From NCBI GenBank assembly GCA_948567375.1, contig OX419755.1, positions 3,043,001 through 3,107,000 on the forward strand: DNA of 64,000 nucleotides, read 5' to 3'. A program made the translations under genes and the position numbers. How positions within the stretch are numbered: the first letter of the stretch is position 1; each line of letters starts with the position of its first letter. The notes beneath the pieces were generated by a model. That model was not told the origin of the DNA. It worked only from the letters and a program-made list of their open reading frames with translations, and did not search any database. The stretch is from Lunularia cruciata (Eukaryota; Streptophyta; Marchantiopsida; Lunulariales; Lunulariaceae). Below are positions 43,682-54,281 of the stretch, in pieces.

Positions 43682-44130
43682 CTAATTTTGAGAACTAGCT
43701 AGTGAAGGAAGTAGTATTTCTGTAGTTGTACTAAGACTCTCTCCAATATCCATAACCAAAGTCTCCAAAAGTGCTTTTACTCCACTACACTCATGTCCTT
43801 TTGGAAGTCCTTCCATTCCACAAACCTCACACAACTCCTTTGTCTTAGATCTTCTCCCTTCCCATCTTGGTGAAGAAGGTCCAACATGCAAACCCAAGTC
43901 AAGTAAGCCTCTCCTTTCTCTCAATCTCTTGCTCTCAAAAGTCAATGGACATGAACTTGCCTTATGCCCTTCTCTCTACATAAAAAGTACTTAGACTCAC
44001 TCTTTCCTCCAAGTGGTGTAGGTTTTTGGACCCTCTCAACACTCTCTTCAAATTCTATTCTAAACTCTCTTCTCCTCAAATCCACCCTTGTAATCACCTC
44101 AATCCCTTGGGGAACCTTGCATAGCCTCAA
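43682..44130 (-). pseudogene. Zinc-knuckle ORF of A'' (broken)
   Basis: Homologous to the 165-codon ORF of A at the same position relative to gag. It is split into two frames at about 43942 by a small deletion inside the knuckle (CREKGIRQVHVH instead of the CCHC box), so the first zinc site is lost. The second cluster (CEVCGMEGLPKGHEC) is intact. Confidence 0.8.
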
Positions 44131-44802
44131 TTTCTACTCTTGGTGACCCTCTACGTTCCCGAGATAAGTTTAGACACTCATACATGCTTTTTGTTGCTCT
44201 CACACTCCTCATGCATGAAATCTAAACTCTGTAGAATTGACCCTTCCTCACAATGTCAGTCAAAGCTTGCAATTGGTATGTTACAGTCCTTTGAAATTTC
44301 TCACACTTCATTACAACTCCACAATGTCCCTCTCTGAAAAGTTTTAGATCTTTTCCTTGAGCCATTTGGCCTAGGTATCTTTCTATTCATCACACATATT
44401 TCAGATTTGTTCTGGAAACCACCCCCCTTCACTTTAAAAACTTTTAACTCTCTACTCAAGAATAATATTTATCTAATTTTTGAGTCAACAGGTAAAAGAC
44501 AATGCACTGAATTTTCTTGGAAAGTTTCATTACAATCCACTAAAAATTGAAGAAATGGCAGATTGTGTATACTTTTCCAGAGAGCATGTAGTTGCGGGAG
44601 CAATTTAGCCTATCAACTTTCAAAAATTCTAGCCCAATGTGCATAGTAGCTCTCATAATAATGTCAAATGTGTTAATTGAAAGATAACCCAAGCTATCAT
44701 GTGTAGAAGTTTAAAGTCCAGATCCCAAACTTGAGATTTTGCCCAAAATCACCTTAATCCCCAAAATCTGTAATCCACCTCACACAATCTCTCCAAATCC
44801 TC

Positions 44803-45036
44803 TCAAGTGTACAAGATGAATAAAATCACCTCAACGACATCATAATGAACTATAGGGTATAAAAATGGGTTCAAATTCTCTAATATAAGTTCAGCACTCT
44901 CCTCCCCTAAAGTTCTCTCCAAGTGAGCTCTCATAGCTTCCTTCTGTCTAATATAGAATTGTACGCGGAATATTATCTTGCCTTCTAGAGAGGTCTCAAC
45001 TATGGAACCAAAAATTTGAGCCGGCCTGTCTCTCAC
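44803..45036 (-). CDS. Small leader ORF of A''
   Basis: 77 codons, the same length as in A (22837-23070), differing at a number of residues but with no stop. It begins inside the LTR and crosses the primer site. Translation is unproven. Confidence 0.35.
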   Translation of the reverse strand: MRDRPAQIFGSIVETSLEGKIIFRVQFYIRQKEAMRAHLERTLGEESAELILENLNPFLYPIVHYDVVEVILFILYT

Positions 45037-45708
45037 TCAAGATGAACCTTTGATGGTTATTATGATAGCGCACCATTGACTAAGAAAGCAAGGAACCCCA
45101 ACTCCATCATACCCTTCCAAGGTTAACACTCCAAAACTCAAGACATTGTTCACTAGAGAACTCAATGAAAGAAAGATAGTTTCATATGAAAGGATGAAGA
45201 GAACTTTCTCACCCCTTGTTTATACACTTGTGAAAAAGTTACATACCAAAGTTGCTTATTACTGGAGTAACTCAAGTTCTTAGGCTTAAAGTCAAGTAAA
45301 GTCAAAAAGTATAAAAGAATATCCATCCACATGGGCATATTCCACTTAGCATGTGATCTTATCTTGGCCCAACCACTAAGTCAAGGATTCCTTCACATGG
45401 GCTATCCTTGGACTATAGAAGAATCCAAAACAAAAAGGTTTGCAGGCCTAAGAATTCTTAATTCTTTCCTCAAAGCCAAACACCTAGGAATAATACCAAG
45501 TCAACACACTAGAATCCAAAATAGTGGTGCTCATCTTTTTCATTTTCTCTAAAATAAGGTCCCCTCTATCTTAGCTATGACTAGCTTTAGCTAATCATGA
45601 CTAATGTAGAACCATCTTTTATCTCTATATAAATAATATCTCTCAAGTACTTGTAATACCAAACTAAATATCACAATACCACACTCATGCACATAAATGG
45701 GTGTAACA
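45015..45708 (-). repeat. 5' LTR of A''
   Basis: 694 bp, collinear with the A LTR. The outer end has decayed to TTTGAGCC at 45015 and ends GTGTAACA at 45708. The minus-strand TATA region at about 45620 is conserved. Confidence 0.88.
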
Positions 45709-45966
45709 GTACCTCATGACCTTATTGGCTCAATAGAGAAGAGTGAAAGTGGTGATGGAACTAGAGAAGGATGAGAATGACAAAGTAGAGTTAACCAATG
45801 GTATGATAGAGAGGGTTGAATCATTACCTAGAAAGATAGCACCCTTTATAGGAGAGTATCAAGAAGCAATTGAGTGATGAGTGATATGATTAGCTCATTA
45901 TGATATGATCTTAAGTACATTATGGATAGAGAATGACAACCTCATGGTTGATTGGAGAAAGAAGGT
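45709..45966 (+). pseudogene. E2: protease fragment of a second E-family copy
   Basis: The segment matches E1 from 38945 through about 39355 (protease), with an internal deletion of the catalytic region and several stops. It is bounded by the A'' LTR on the left and the C2 terminus on the right. Too short and damaged to act. Confidence 0.75.
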
Positions 45967-46065
45967 TGTAACAATATGGAGTTTTGGGATGAATGTAGTG
46001 GGCTTACGAAGTAGCACATAAGACAAATTAGCCTAGTAGGAGATTCCGAGCCGCCTATTGGGAGC

Positions 46066-46458
46066 TTGATTAGTTCCAATGGGGTTGAAGGCTTGACCTA
46101 TGCAAGTTTGCTTCACTTGCAAAGTACAATATCTAATCGGGGTTGTAGGATTTTGGTTGATTCTGGAAGTTTAGAGAATTGTATGTCTATGCAAGTAGCA
46201 AAGGAATTGGGTATTCCTATCAAGCCAATGATTGGAAGTAGTTTAATGATGGTGGATGGTAGAAACGGTTTTGCATTCCGCACCTTGCATCCTATTACCT
46301 TCAAGATTGGGAAAGAGTATTTGGAGTGTATGAGTTTTGTAGTCGCACCTCTACACTATGATATCATTTTGGGTCTACCTTGGCTTGAACATCATAAGGT
46401 TCAATTCAATTGGACCCAATGCCAAATTCAAGTACAACACCAAGATAGGAATTTCTGA
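46066..46458 (+). CDS. Retropepsin of C2
   Basis: A 130-codon open stretch nearly residue-for-residue with C1 5991-5599. The active-site segment reads ILVDSGSLENCMS, with the D-S-G triad intact, followed by MVDGRNG and VVAPLHYDIILGLPWLE. It would have cleaved the polyprotein. Because gag is deleted upstream, the domain is stranded and can only be a relic. Confidence 0.8.
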   Translation: MISSNGVEGLTYASLLHLQSTISNRGCRILVDSGSLENCMSMQVAKELGIPIKPMIGSSLMMVDGRNGFAFRTLHPITFKIGKEYLECMSFVVAPLHYDIILGLPWLEHHKVQFNWTQCQIQVQHQDRNF

Positions 46459-47320
46459 TTAGGTTGTTTGGCACCTCTGAGTAAGACACCTAAGAATAGT
46501 CAGTCCCAAGATAGGAATTTTGTCAAGAAGGTAGCCATAGAGCAAACCTTGAAGGGAATAGAGTCCTAAGATGGGAAGTTTGCCAAGAAGGCAACCATGG
46601 AGCTATTTGTTCCAAAGAAGGATGGAAGACTTCATTTTTGTATTGATTATTGTGGGCTCAATAAGCAAACTGTGAAGAATACATATCACTTGCCTCGGAT
46701 TGACAACTTGCTTATCAACTAAGTGGAGCATGCTCCTTTTCCAAGTTGGATCTTTGAAGTGGCTATTGGAAAATTCCTATTGATAGAGAGGACGTGCAAA
46801 AGACCGCCTTTTGTACAAGGTATGGGAATTTTGAGTAGAGAGTTCTACCTTTTGGACTCACAAATGCTCCAGCAGTCTTCATGGATTAGATGCATTGGGT
46901 TTTGGATGGACTATTGGATTGATCCGTGGTGGTGTTCTTGGATGATATCTTAATTTATAGTAAGACAAAGGCATAACACATGATCATATGCAAGAAGTCC
47001 TAAGATGACTATGATAATGGAAATTTTACTACAAGAAGTCAAAGTGTGCCTTTTGGTAGAAGGAGGTTACCTTCTTGGGTCATAAGATCTCATCACAGGG
47101 GATCAAGATGGAAGAAGAGAAAATCAAGGCCATTATTGATTGGCCTACCCCAAAGGATGCTATAGAAGTACGGGCATTCAATGGATTGGCCAGTTTTTAC
47201 TGACGGTTCATCCATTATTATGCTCATGTGGCTGCACCATTGATTGACCTCTTGGGAAAGAACTCGAGCTTCCAGTGGACCACCAAGCATGAAGAAGCAT
47301 TCCAAAAAGTTTAGGGTTGA
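46459..47320 (+). pseudogene. RT remnant of C2
   Basis: It contains fragments of two 60-bp repeats (46500-46610) and then [16 protein letters not shown] sequence (46615-46650). The region corresponding to the catalytic motif reads VVFLDDILIYSKT in one frame at about 46928-46965. The tether and RNase H entry (FNGLASFY, KNSSFQWT) lie at 47170-47290. Almost every block is in a different frame. Confidence 0.75.
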
Positions 47321-47779
47321 AATCTGAAGTTCAGATTGGAGGAGACTTGGAATACAGGCTGAAATAAGCTTGATGGCAAAGCAAGAAGGCTCTAAAGGTC
47401 TTTTTTGACAAAAAGCACAGAGAGTTGTTGCCGTATTCTTTTGATTGGATCCTCTTTGTGCTTGCATGCTTGTTTATATGCCTATTTGGTTTGAATTGGT
47501 GCACATGCATTGCACTTAGTTTGTTTCCTTTATTGAGTGTTGTGTATTTCTCCTTGATAATGCTCGAAATGATGACCAGTAGACCAAGAGTGTGTATTAT
47601 GATGGCAGGTTAGGTTGCCTATCACCACTCTTCTTGATAGTAAGTATATTATTTATGAGAGAAAAGGGTTCCGGTGGTTGGGTAATACATGTGTTCAGTC
47701 AAGTAGTTACAGATTTACCTCTAGCTTTTGATCTGTAGTCTCCACAACTAGGCACCTAGTGTGTTTCTAAAGAGAGAGA
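47321..47779. other. No gene recognised
   Basis: A/T-rich, with short chance frames and no repeat or domain I could name. It may be the eroded upstream part of the LTR remnant that follows. Confidence 0.4.
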
Positions 47780-48920
47780 AAGGAAAAGAACAAAGATGGC
47801 AATAGTGGACATTTGTTAGGAGCAAAATTAGTAGGAGAAGCAAAGTCCAAGGAGGAGGACTTGGAGAAATTAGAAGAGCTCAATTTGTAGAGTAAAGTGT
47901 CAAGCAAGGAAAGTGAGGTCGAGCTCAAAGTATAGTAATCAATGGAAGAGGATGTTGAAGAAGATTGGGAGTTTCATGCAAAAATTTAGCACATAGAAGG
48001 AGGTGATGATTAGTATCTAAAACTACTTGAGGAAGATATTCCCAAGGAGCAAGAGGAGGAGCCAATATTGGTACTTTTAAGGAGAACAAGAATAAAGAGA
48101 AGTCTGCAATGTGTAAGACTGAGTCTAGTTAAGGAAGAGAAAGAAAGCTTGGAGGAGGTTATATTAAAGGTATGAAGATCAAGAATTTGGGGTAAGGCAT
48201 TGATGGAAGAAGTAGTCAAAGCCAAGGACCAAGAAGTTGATGATATGGAAGAGTTCAAAGGAGTAGATTATCTAGCAAAGCTTATTTGTCCTTTACTATT
48301 GTAATTAAAGAAGGAGAAGGAAGAAGTGAAGAAAGATCATCCAAAGGTGAATAACAACTTGCAAGCAGTGAAGTATTTGAGAAATGAAGTCCTACAAATG
48401 AAGGAAATTTTAACCTAAGAGGAAGAAGAAGCCATAGTATTTTTGGTTGATGTAGTAGTTCAATGGTAGAGTTCAAAGGATCTACATGAGATTTTTAGTA
48501 AGCATGGTAGTATTATGGAGCATCAAGGAGAAGAATTGAGGGAGTAAAAAATGGCATTCAAAAGACCAAAGGCAGAGTTCAATGACACATGATTCAAAGT
48601 AGTGCACTCCAAGGCTATCATAGTTGTATTGGAGCAAGAGTTGGATAGCTTATGATTGGTTGCAACAAAGAAGGATCAAGCTTGGCAACAAGAACTTACT
48701 AGTAGAAGTCATGAAGAAGAAAGGTTGCAGGATCTAGTGAAACGTTTAGAAGCTCAAATTGCACACTATGTGTAGGAGACAAAGACATTAAAAGTGGAGT
48801 TTGAAGAAGAGTTCAAGATATATCAGAATGAATTGGAAATAGAAGGAACTTTGGAGGAATTAGTTCTTGAGAAGACATCAGAATAAGTAGGAGAGATTAC
48901 TAGGAGGTTAAAGGTGATGT
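47780..48920 (+). pseudogene. Diverged relative of the B LTR coiled-coil protein
   Basis: With about a dozen stops, the plus-strand frame still aligns in order with the B LTR protein. It has an acidic segment, an Arg/Lys patch, GVDYLAKLICPLLL followed by KKEKEEVKKDHPKV (B: GVDYLQMVVCPLLV, EKKKKEMQSTCPEV), and later QAWQQELTSRSHEEERLQDL (B: QLWQQELAARYGEEERLRDL). Nucleotide similarity is low, so this is a different family or a very old copy. Function is unknown. Confidence 0.7.
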
Positions 48921-48927
48921 TGTGATA

Positions 48928-49628
48928 CCCACATTTTTTAACAAGTTTTAAAAAAGAAGTGTATTGTTGAAGCCAAATTGCAGCTTAATAATCAAGAAAA
49001 GAGGAGAATCATATGTTCAGCATAGACCCAAAGGAGTTGACTTTGGGTCAGAGAAAGAAGTACTTGGACCGCACTTATGGAAGGGTAGACTTGAAGTAAG
49101 GCAACTTCATATTGGGAGGCTCAACTTGATCCAAAGAAGTTGTAACAACTTTTCTTTAGGTCACGCCAATCAAGAATGTATAATCAAGGAAATGGTTGAG
49201 TTGTGAGAAGGATAATTTACAAGTGACAAGAAATAAACACATAGAATTTATGAGGGTCAATTGCAAATCAATTGAAGAATGAAAGCATCTCAAAGCACTA
49301 TAAAAGTAACACTTCATTGAGGGAAATCTGAAATTTCAAGAAGATATCTTGTTCCTCTTAGTAGTTGTCCTAAAGGAATGCAAGTCACAAAGCCGGATGA
49401 GAGTGTCATTTTGTAAAGGCCTGAGGGAGTTAGAATCATATGTCCCAGGAGAGGGAATAGCGTTCCAATGACCTAGAGTCCATGAGCACATGATGGCAAA
49501 GAAGAGTGGGTGGAAGAGCTCTTCACTTGTAGTGAGGAGTCTAGCAATTTGGAGGTTAGATATAGGGGTACGGATTGAAGTCTTGAGTAGACTTTAGATT
49601 ACATTTTTGGTATAAAATTGGAACTTTG
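48928..49628 (+). repeat. 5' part of a diverged B-like LTR
   Basis: It starts TGTGATACCCACATTTTTT, close to the B-type LTR terminus at 54282 (TGTGGTACTCACATTTTTC), and stays collinear with that copy for about 150 bases. At 49540-49628 the plus frame reads LAIWRLDIGVRIEVLSRL-ITFLV-NWN, matching the N-terminal domain of the B LTR protein. It is cut at 49628 by D-LTR sequence. Confidence 0.65.
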
Positions 49629-49718
49629 TTGTGCATATATACATTGCTACACAAAATAGATTGATGTCAACATCATACACTATAGAAGCACAACTCACAC
49701 ATAAACTCTAAAGGGCCA
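49629..49718 (-). repeat. Extra D-LTR end fragment
   Basis: These 90 bases repeat, with several changes, the last 90 bases of the D2 LTR (50171-50264), including the terminal GCCACA. They abut the opposite end of that LTR directly. Confidence 0.7.
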
Positions 49719-50264
49719 CAATAATCAGATTGTTTACAACTCAAATCAATTGAACTCCGATCAGTACTTGATCTGATCTTCAACAACTTGCCAACAATAG
49801 TGCACTAATTACAGTCAAGCCACACCCATTCTAGCTAAGAGACTCTTGGTAAAGCTTGCCGGCTTTTTGTCCACTCTAGCCAAGAACTCAAAGGCTCAAC
49901 ATCAAAGAAGTGAGCCCTTTGGAGCTGCACTTCCAGGGTATACTCTTGATTTTGACCTAGGTCTTATCTCAACGGTCCCACTGATGGCACACCCGATGGT
50001 GTGGATAGTGCAAGTGATGTTGGGCCCCGCCATGAAGTCAGTAACCTAAACACAAAATTTGACCGTCGGAAATAGTTTATGAGTAACTGCCAAAATGCCT
50101 CTAACTACTATCAACTGGAACTCCAATGTCCAAGCAATCTAGATGCAACACTACAAATGGCGTGACATTTGTCATGCATATATACATCACTACACAACAT
50201 ACATCATTGTCAACATACATACACTATAGAAGCACAACTCACACTTAAACTCTAAAGTGCCACA
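49719..50264 (-). repeat. 3' LTR of D2
   Basis: About 546 bp. The end next to the polypurine tract is TGTGGCAC on the minus strand; the far end matches TGTAATCAGATT of D1 but has decayed to ATAATCAGATT. It matches D1 4722-5174. Confidence 0.75.
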
Positions 50265-50280
50265 ATTGCCCCCCTAGTTG
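50265..50280 (-). other. Polypurine tract of D2
   Basis: On the minus strand CAACTAGGGGGGCAAT abuts the LTR start TGTGGCAC. This is the expected place for the plus-strand primer, which places the 3' end of the element here. Confidence 0.6.
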
Positions 50281-50402
50281 GTGGTTAGGTCCTTCTAACT
50301 CTAGATAGCCATCTACTCAAAGTATATGGTATACCCTATGGAGCCCCATCATTAGTTGCTTGTCTGCAATCTATACCATATAAAGAATAAACTAGCTATA
50401 GG

Positions 50403-50700
50403 TCAAATACATCTAGGACATAACCATTATCCTTGAGGAACCACTGTGAGGAGAGGAGTCATACATGCCATATGCCATCCTCTCAAACAACTATCACACA
50501 CTAACATAGTAGTAGCTCCACCAAAAGAGCCACATAACATACACCTCAAGCCTGCACGTACAAGTGCCAAGCTTGGGTCCATAGTACCATCAATATTTGG
50601 GAGGTGGCATGGCGCACAATTGTGCACATGATCCTTCTAACACAAGGACTCCAGATAGTAAAACCTCACGCACTCTCAAGGTAGTGTGGCCTGTTGAAAC
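50403..50700 (-). pseudogene. PHD finger at the C-terminus of D2 integrase
   Basis: The minus frame from about 50627 reads NCAPCHLPN, then CMLCGS, LVCDSC, GWHMAC and, past one stop, WLCPRC. This gives a complete C4-H-C3 set with PHD spacing (C-x2-C, C-x2-C, H-x2-C, C-x2-C) and the PHD hallmark Trp two residues before the last Cys pair. PHD fingers commonly bind histone H3 tails, so here it could steer the integration complex to chromatin, the role a chromodomain plays in chromoviruses (inference). It lies after the integrase core and before the polypurine tract. A frameshift at about 50640 and the TAA before WLCPRC break this copy. A bare zinc knuckle is excluded by the eight ligands and their spacing. 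Confidence 0.85.
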
Positions 50701-51710
50701 ATCACGTGTTGTCGGTGTTGTCTGCTATAGATATACATAGTCACCTAGATGAAATCAACTGATCAAAGGCTTATAACCTCCTCCTTGAAGAGTAGCATAA
50801 CATAAGGTATCCCTATGCTGAGCAATTGCCAAGTTCTCAGAGGCCATCGGCATCACTCTCCAAAAGATCTCTGCCCGTTGAGGACCTACGCTCACCCATA
50901 CATCAGGATCATCCAAGTCCAAGACTACAGTAGCATCTTGATGAATGGCTACAAATAAATCTAGATCTTGTCCATAGAGTAGAAAGTAAGGAGAGAAGGA
51001 TGCTAAGGAGGCTTGCCGGCTGAACTGATAGCCCATGGCCGACCAAGGTAATTGGAAATCCCAATCTCCCAAGTGGCCTCTCTGCAAACCATACTTTCAC
51101 AATCCTCCCTTCACCGTCTGAACCACTCTCTTTGCTAAGCTATCTGCCTTAGGGTGATCTCGAGATGTATTACAATGATCAATCAAAGCCTTGTCACACA
51201 AGACCTGAAATTCCCCTTAGAACTCTATACCCAGATCAGTCAAAACCTCAGTTGGTACACCAAAATGACTAAGAACTCAATCCAAGAACAAGTAAGTTGT
51301 CCCTTCACTAGACTTGTCTGGAAGTGCCACCAACTCAATCCACTTGGAGAAGTGCTCCACCATCACCAAAGCATACCAATGATGTCTCACAATCAACAGT
51401 AAAGGTCCTGCAAATCCAAACTTCAGTGCTAACCCAATCCTATGATAGGTAATGGGTGTAACTGTGGTGTAAGAGCATTGATGCTCTCACTTGGTCACAA
51501 ACCACACATTTGGCAACAAATTGTTGTACCTTGGTCTGCATATTGTACCACCAATAGTGATTGTGGAGTAAGCTATATGTATGCTTTACTCCAAAATGTC
51601 CTAGCTCCTCATGAGCATGACAGACCAATTGTAGTCTCCGAGATGGAAATGGTACTACTCTCACTCTACCATCCTCCCATACACGCAAAAGGTGTATGCC
51701 CTCCAATCTG
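50701..51710 (-). pseudogene. Integrase of D2
   Basis: The zinc-binding domain is at 51706-51440, with H-x4-H (HAHEELGHFG) and C-x2-C (CVVCDQ). The core follows from about 51430: ALVMVEHFSKW, DLGIEF for the second Asp block, and DSLAKRVVQTVK, where the catalytic Glu has become Lys. The C-terminal part 51087-50755 has PWSAMGYQFSRQASLASFSPYFLLYG. Integrase would join element DNA to the genome. The lost Glu and several stops rule out activity here. Confidence 0.85.
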
Positions 51711-53470
51711 AACCATCTAGCTCATTGAAGAACACAATCTCTCTCCTTGGTCCCAACTATGCCACCCAAAGCACCAGTGCAAAGATAGTCCATCACTAAG
51801 ATGTCACCATGAATGTCTTGCTAAACTATACCAATATCTTCACTCTTTGGATCTATGACCTCAATAGCTCCTCCTATATGCGCTGAGAGAAATACCACCA
51901 AAGCCTAAAAAAATATACACAAAAAGGCCAATGCATGCCACCTAGGCACCATCTCCTCGTCTATCTCACCATGCCAACGTGCTCCGGTCTGATCCTGCTG
52001 GTTGGAACATGGGTTTCTACTCAACCCATCTGCATCACGATTCACCACTCTAGCTTTGTGAACAACTATGAAATCATAATCCTATAATATCAGAGCCCAT
52101 TGTGCAAGCTTCCCTGAAAGCTTGTTGGACTCCATCACCACTTCAATGGCTGATGATCAATGATAAGAGTGAAGGGATTACCAAATAGGTAACATCAGAA
52201 ATGTGCCACTACCCAAACTGCTACCAAGCACTCTCCCTCATATGAATTATACTTTGCCTCCGCTGAATTGTTGGAGCAAATAGCATAGGCAACCACAAAA
52301 TCCTTCCCCTCATCATCATGTTGGATGAGCACTGCTCCAAGCCCCAACATACTCCAATCAATATGAACTTGAAATGGTCGTCCTTTGATTGGTCTCCTTA
52401 AAATAGGAGAAGATGTCAAGCTCTCCTTGAGCACTACAAATGCTCTCTCTTGCTCATGTTCCCAACACCGCTCTTGTGTAAGCTTGGTCAGCTTCATCAA
52501 GGCCTTGGCAATGGTACTAAATCCTCTCACATAACGGCAATAGAAGTGCACCAACCCAAGGAATGCTTGCACTCTACTCACCTTTGTAGGCCAAGGAATA
52601 TGTGCAATAGCCTCCACCTTGGTCTATTGAACACCAAGTCCTCTGGGGTAAATAGTGTGACCCAAATACTCAACCTGCTCATGGAAGAACCTACACTTTT
52701 CAGGATGTAATTTGAGTCCATGAGATGTCAACCTCTCAAACACCTCCAACAATTATCTCTCATGCTCCTCCATAGTAGTGCTATAGACTAAAATGTCATT
52801 AATAGAGCATAGAGTAAAATCCAATCCAACTAAGATCCTATCCATGACCCTCTAGAATTCAGCAGGAGCATTCTTTAACCCAAATGGTAAGAACTTCCAT
52901 TGATATAACACATCCTTGTCGTGAGGATCAATAGCCCAAAATGATATCTTGGACTTATCCTCCTCCTTGATTGGCAATTAATGATATCCCGCTCAAAGAT
53001 CCAAAGCACTGAAGACGTTTGCATGCCCAATCGCACCAAAAATCTCCTCTAGTATAGGCATGACATACTAATCAGCCGTAGTCTATTGGTTGATAGGATG
53101 GTAATCTCCACACATCCGCCTATCTGTGTAATTGCCATGCATATCCTTCTTGGCTAGCATCACTGTAGTTGATGCAGACTCTCCATGTGAGATCTCCACC
53201 AAACCAGCCTCAAAAAGGTCTCTACTTGAGCTCTAAATCAATGTCCTCTCCATGTCATTATAGCAATAAGGATGTTAGAGAACTGGTGTATCGCTAGTCA
53301 GCTGAATCTGTATGCTAGGTCCCTTCAAAGCACCAAAAGCCTTCATATTGAAGGCAAAATAACTCATGTAGCTCCTCAAGAACCTCCAAACTCTCCATCT
53401 TTCCTCTCTTGTAAGCTTGGGTCCAAGATCTGGCTCCCAAGTATCCTCCATAACTGTCAAAGGAGTGGAA
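51711..53470 (-). pseudogene. RT and RNase H of D2
   Basis: The open pieces 53460-53275 (pre-RT), 52617-52195 (tether/RNase H) and others between them give a gypsy RT in order. Blocks seen are LPFGLKNAPAEF, INDILVYSTTMEEHE (first catalytic Asp changed to Asn), LHPEKCRFF, VEYLGHTIYPRGL, VQAFLGLVHFYCRYVRGFS and an RNase H start, QVHIDWSMLGLGAVLIQHD. About ten stops interrupt it. Similar blocks place D in the gypsy superfamily, nearer to E than to A and B. Confidence 0.86.
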
Positions 53471-53810
53471 GATGTATTGACTGGCTGCTATACTAGGCCC
53501 TTTGGAGCAGTATTGTCATGCTCCTGACCACTAGAGGTCCTAACTTATGTGTGAAAAACTCACTTCACTCTAGCTGCAAGCTCCACATGTCCTCTAGCTG
53601 CATCCCAAGTGGACCAAGGGTGTAATCCAAGTAGCTCACGCTCACCTAGATGGACTCCAAGTAGACCACTCTCCCTAGTAGCTATTGGCTTTGTCCCAAG
53701 AATACCATATCCACTCGGTCCATCGCTCCCAACATTTGCCTGAATTATCTCGATAGGCACAGGGATCACAAGTGTCCGAGTGGTGATGCCTATCAAGCGC
53801 ATCCTATGCT
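53471..53810 (-). pseudogene. Linker between MTase and RT of D2
   Basis: An 80-codon frame (53802-53560) and its flanks join the MTase to RT. The sequence (ITTRTLVIPVPIEIIQANVG) has no family I recognise. It follows the MTase C-terminal helix after one stop, so the MTase was probably part of the same polyprotein. Confidence 0.45.
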
Positions 53811-54121
53811 ACTCCGCCAAACCAAGGCTCACAATCCAGGTCAAACAGTTCAGGTACATAGCCAAACCTAACACCTTATGCTTAGATGCCTCTGATATTG
53901 CTGGAATAGCGGTAATATTAGTGCAAAAACTCATTGCCCGCTCTCTTGGATCGGCATTGGGCTCCACTAACTACTATAATTGTGAGTCCCAAACAAGTCT
54001 AGGTCCTCCCTCTTGAAAAGCATGAGAGCCTAGGAAACTCATAAGTGTGGGAAAAGTGGCTCTAGGCTATCCAACTAGGTTCACCACTGCCATAAGTGAC
54101 CTATCAGCCACTACCACCGTC
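53811..54121 (-). pseudogene. MTase of D2, C-terminal part (motifs IX-X)
   Basis: Directly beyond the E insertion the frame resumes TVVVADRSLMAVVN, then SFLGSHAF, LVWDSQL, EPNADPRERAMSF (motif IX-like, with the R-E-R pattern) and HKVLGLAMYLNCLTW (motif X-like). It ends at a stop at about 53811. These blocks complete the cytosine-5 methyltransferase fold that starts at 57480. Stops at about 54020 and 53990 add to the break caused by the E LTR. Confidence 0.78.
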
Positions 54122-54281
54122 TGTAATACTCCGAGGACAAGAGAAGAGAGAAAACACGGATTGCACACTCAAACATTTGATGCCCCAAAGGAGCACCTTC
54201 TCTTTATTATATAGGCAAAGAGGATCTCCTCCAAGGAAGCTACACCATAGGATTAGGCACACAGATAGGTGACATGTCAAT

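Larger units (their letters stand above)
40699..45708 (-). mobile_element. Element A'': A-family copy, 3' truncated
   Basis: Minus strand: 5' LTR (45015-45708), leader, small leader ORF, zinc-knuckle ORF, gag, protease and the first half of RT. It breaks at 40699, at the position equivalent to A 18735. It is clearly more diverged than A, with many stops. Its right flank is E-family sequence (E2) and its left flank is E1, but the two E parts do not join collinearly. Confidence 0.9.
45967..47320 (+). mobile_element. Element C2: truncated C-family copy
   Basis: It starts TGTAACAATATGG, the same terminus as C1. After about 70 bases it jumps to the sequence just before the protease: the whole gag is deleted between two TAG-containing sites. 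It then continues through the protease, repeat linker, RT and the start of RNase H, ending near 47320. Confidence 0.82.

Noticed and set aside
47093-47467. 124-codon minus-strand frame
   Set aside because: Antisense to the RT/RNase H remnant of C2 and running into unassigned DNA.
50403-50700. Chromodomain at the integrase end of D
   Set aside because: No chromodomain aromatic cage is seen; eight Cys/His ligands fit a PHD finger.
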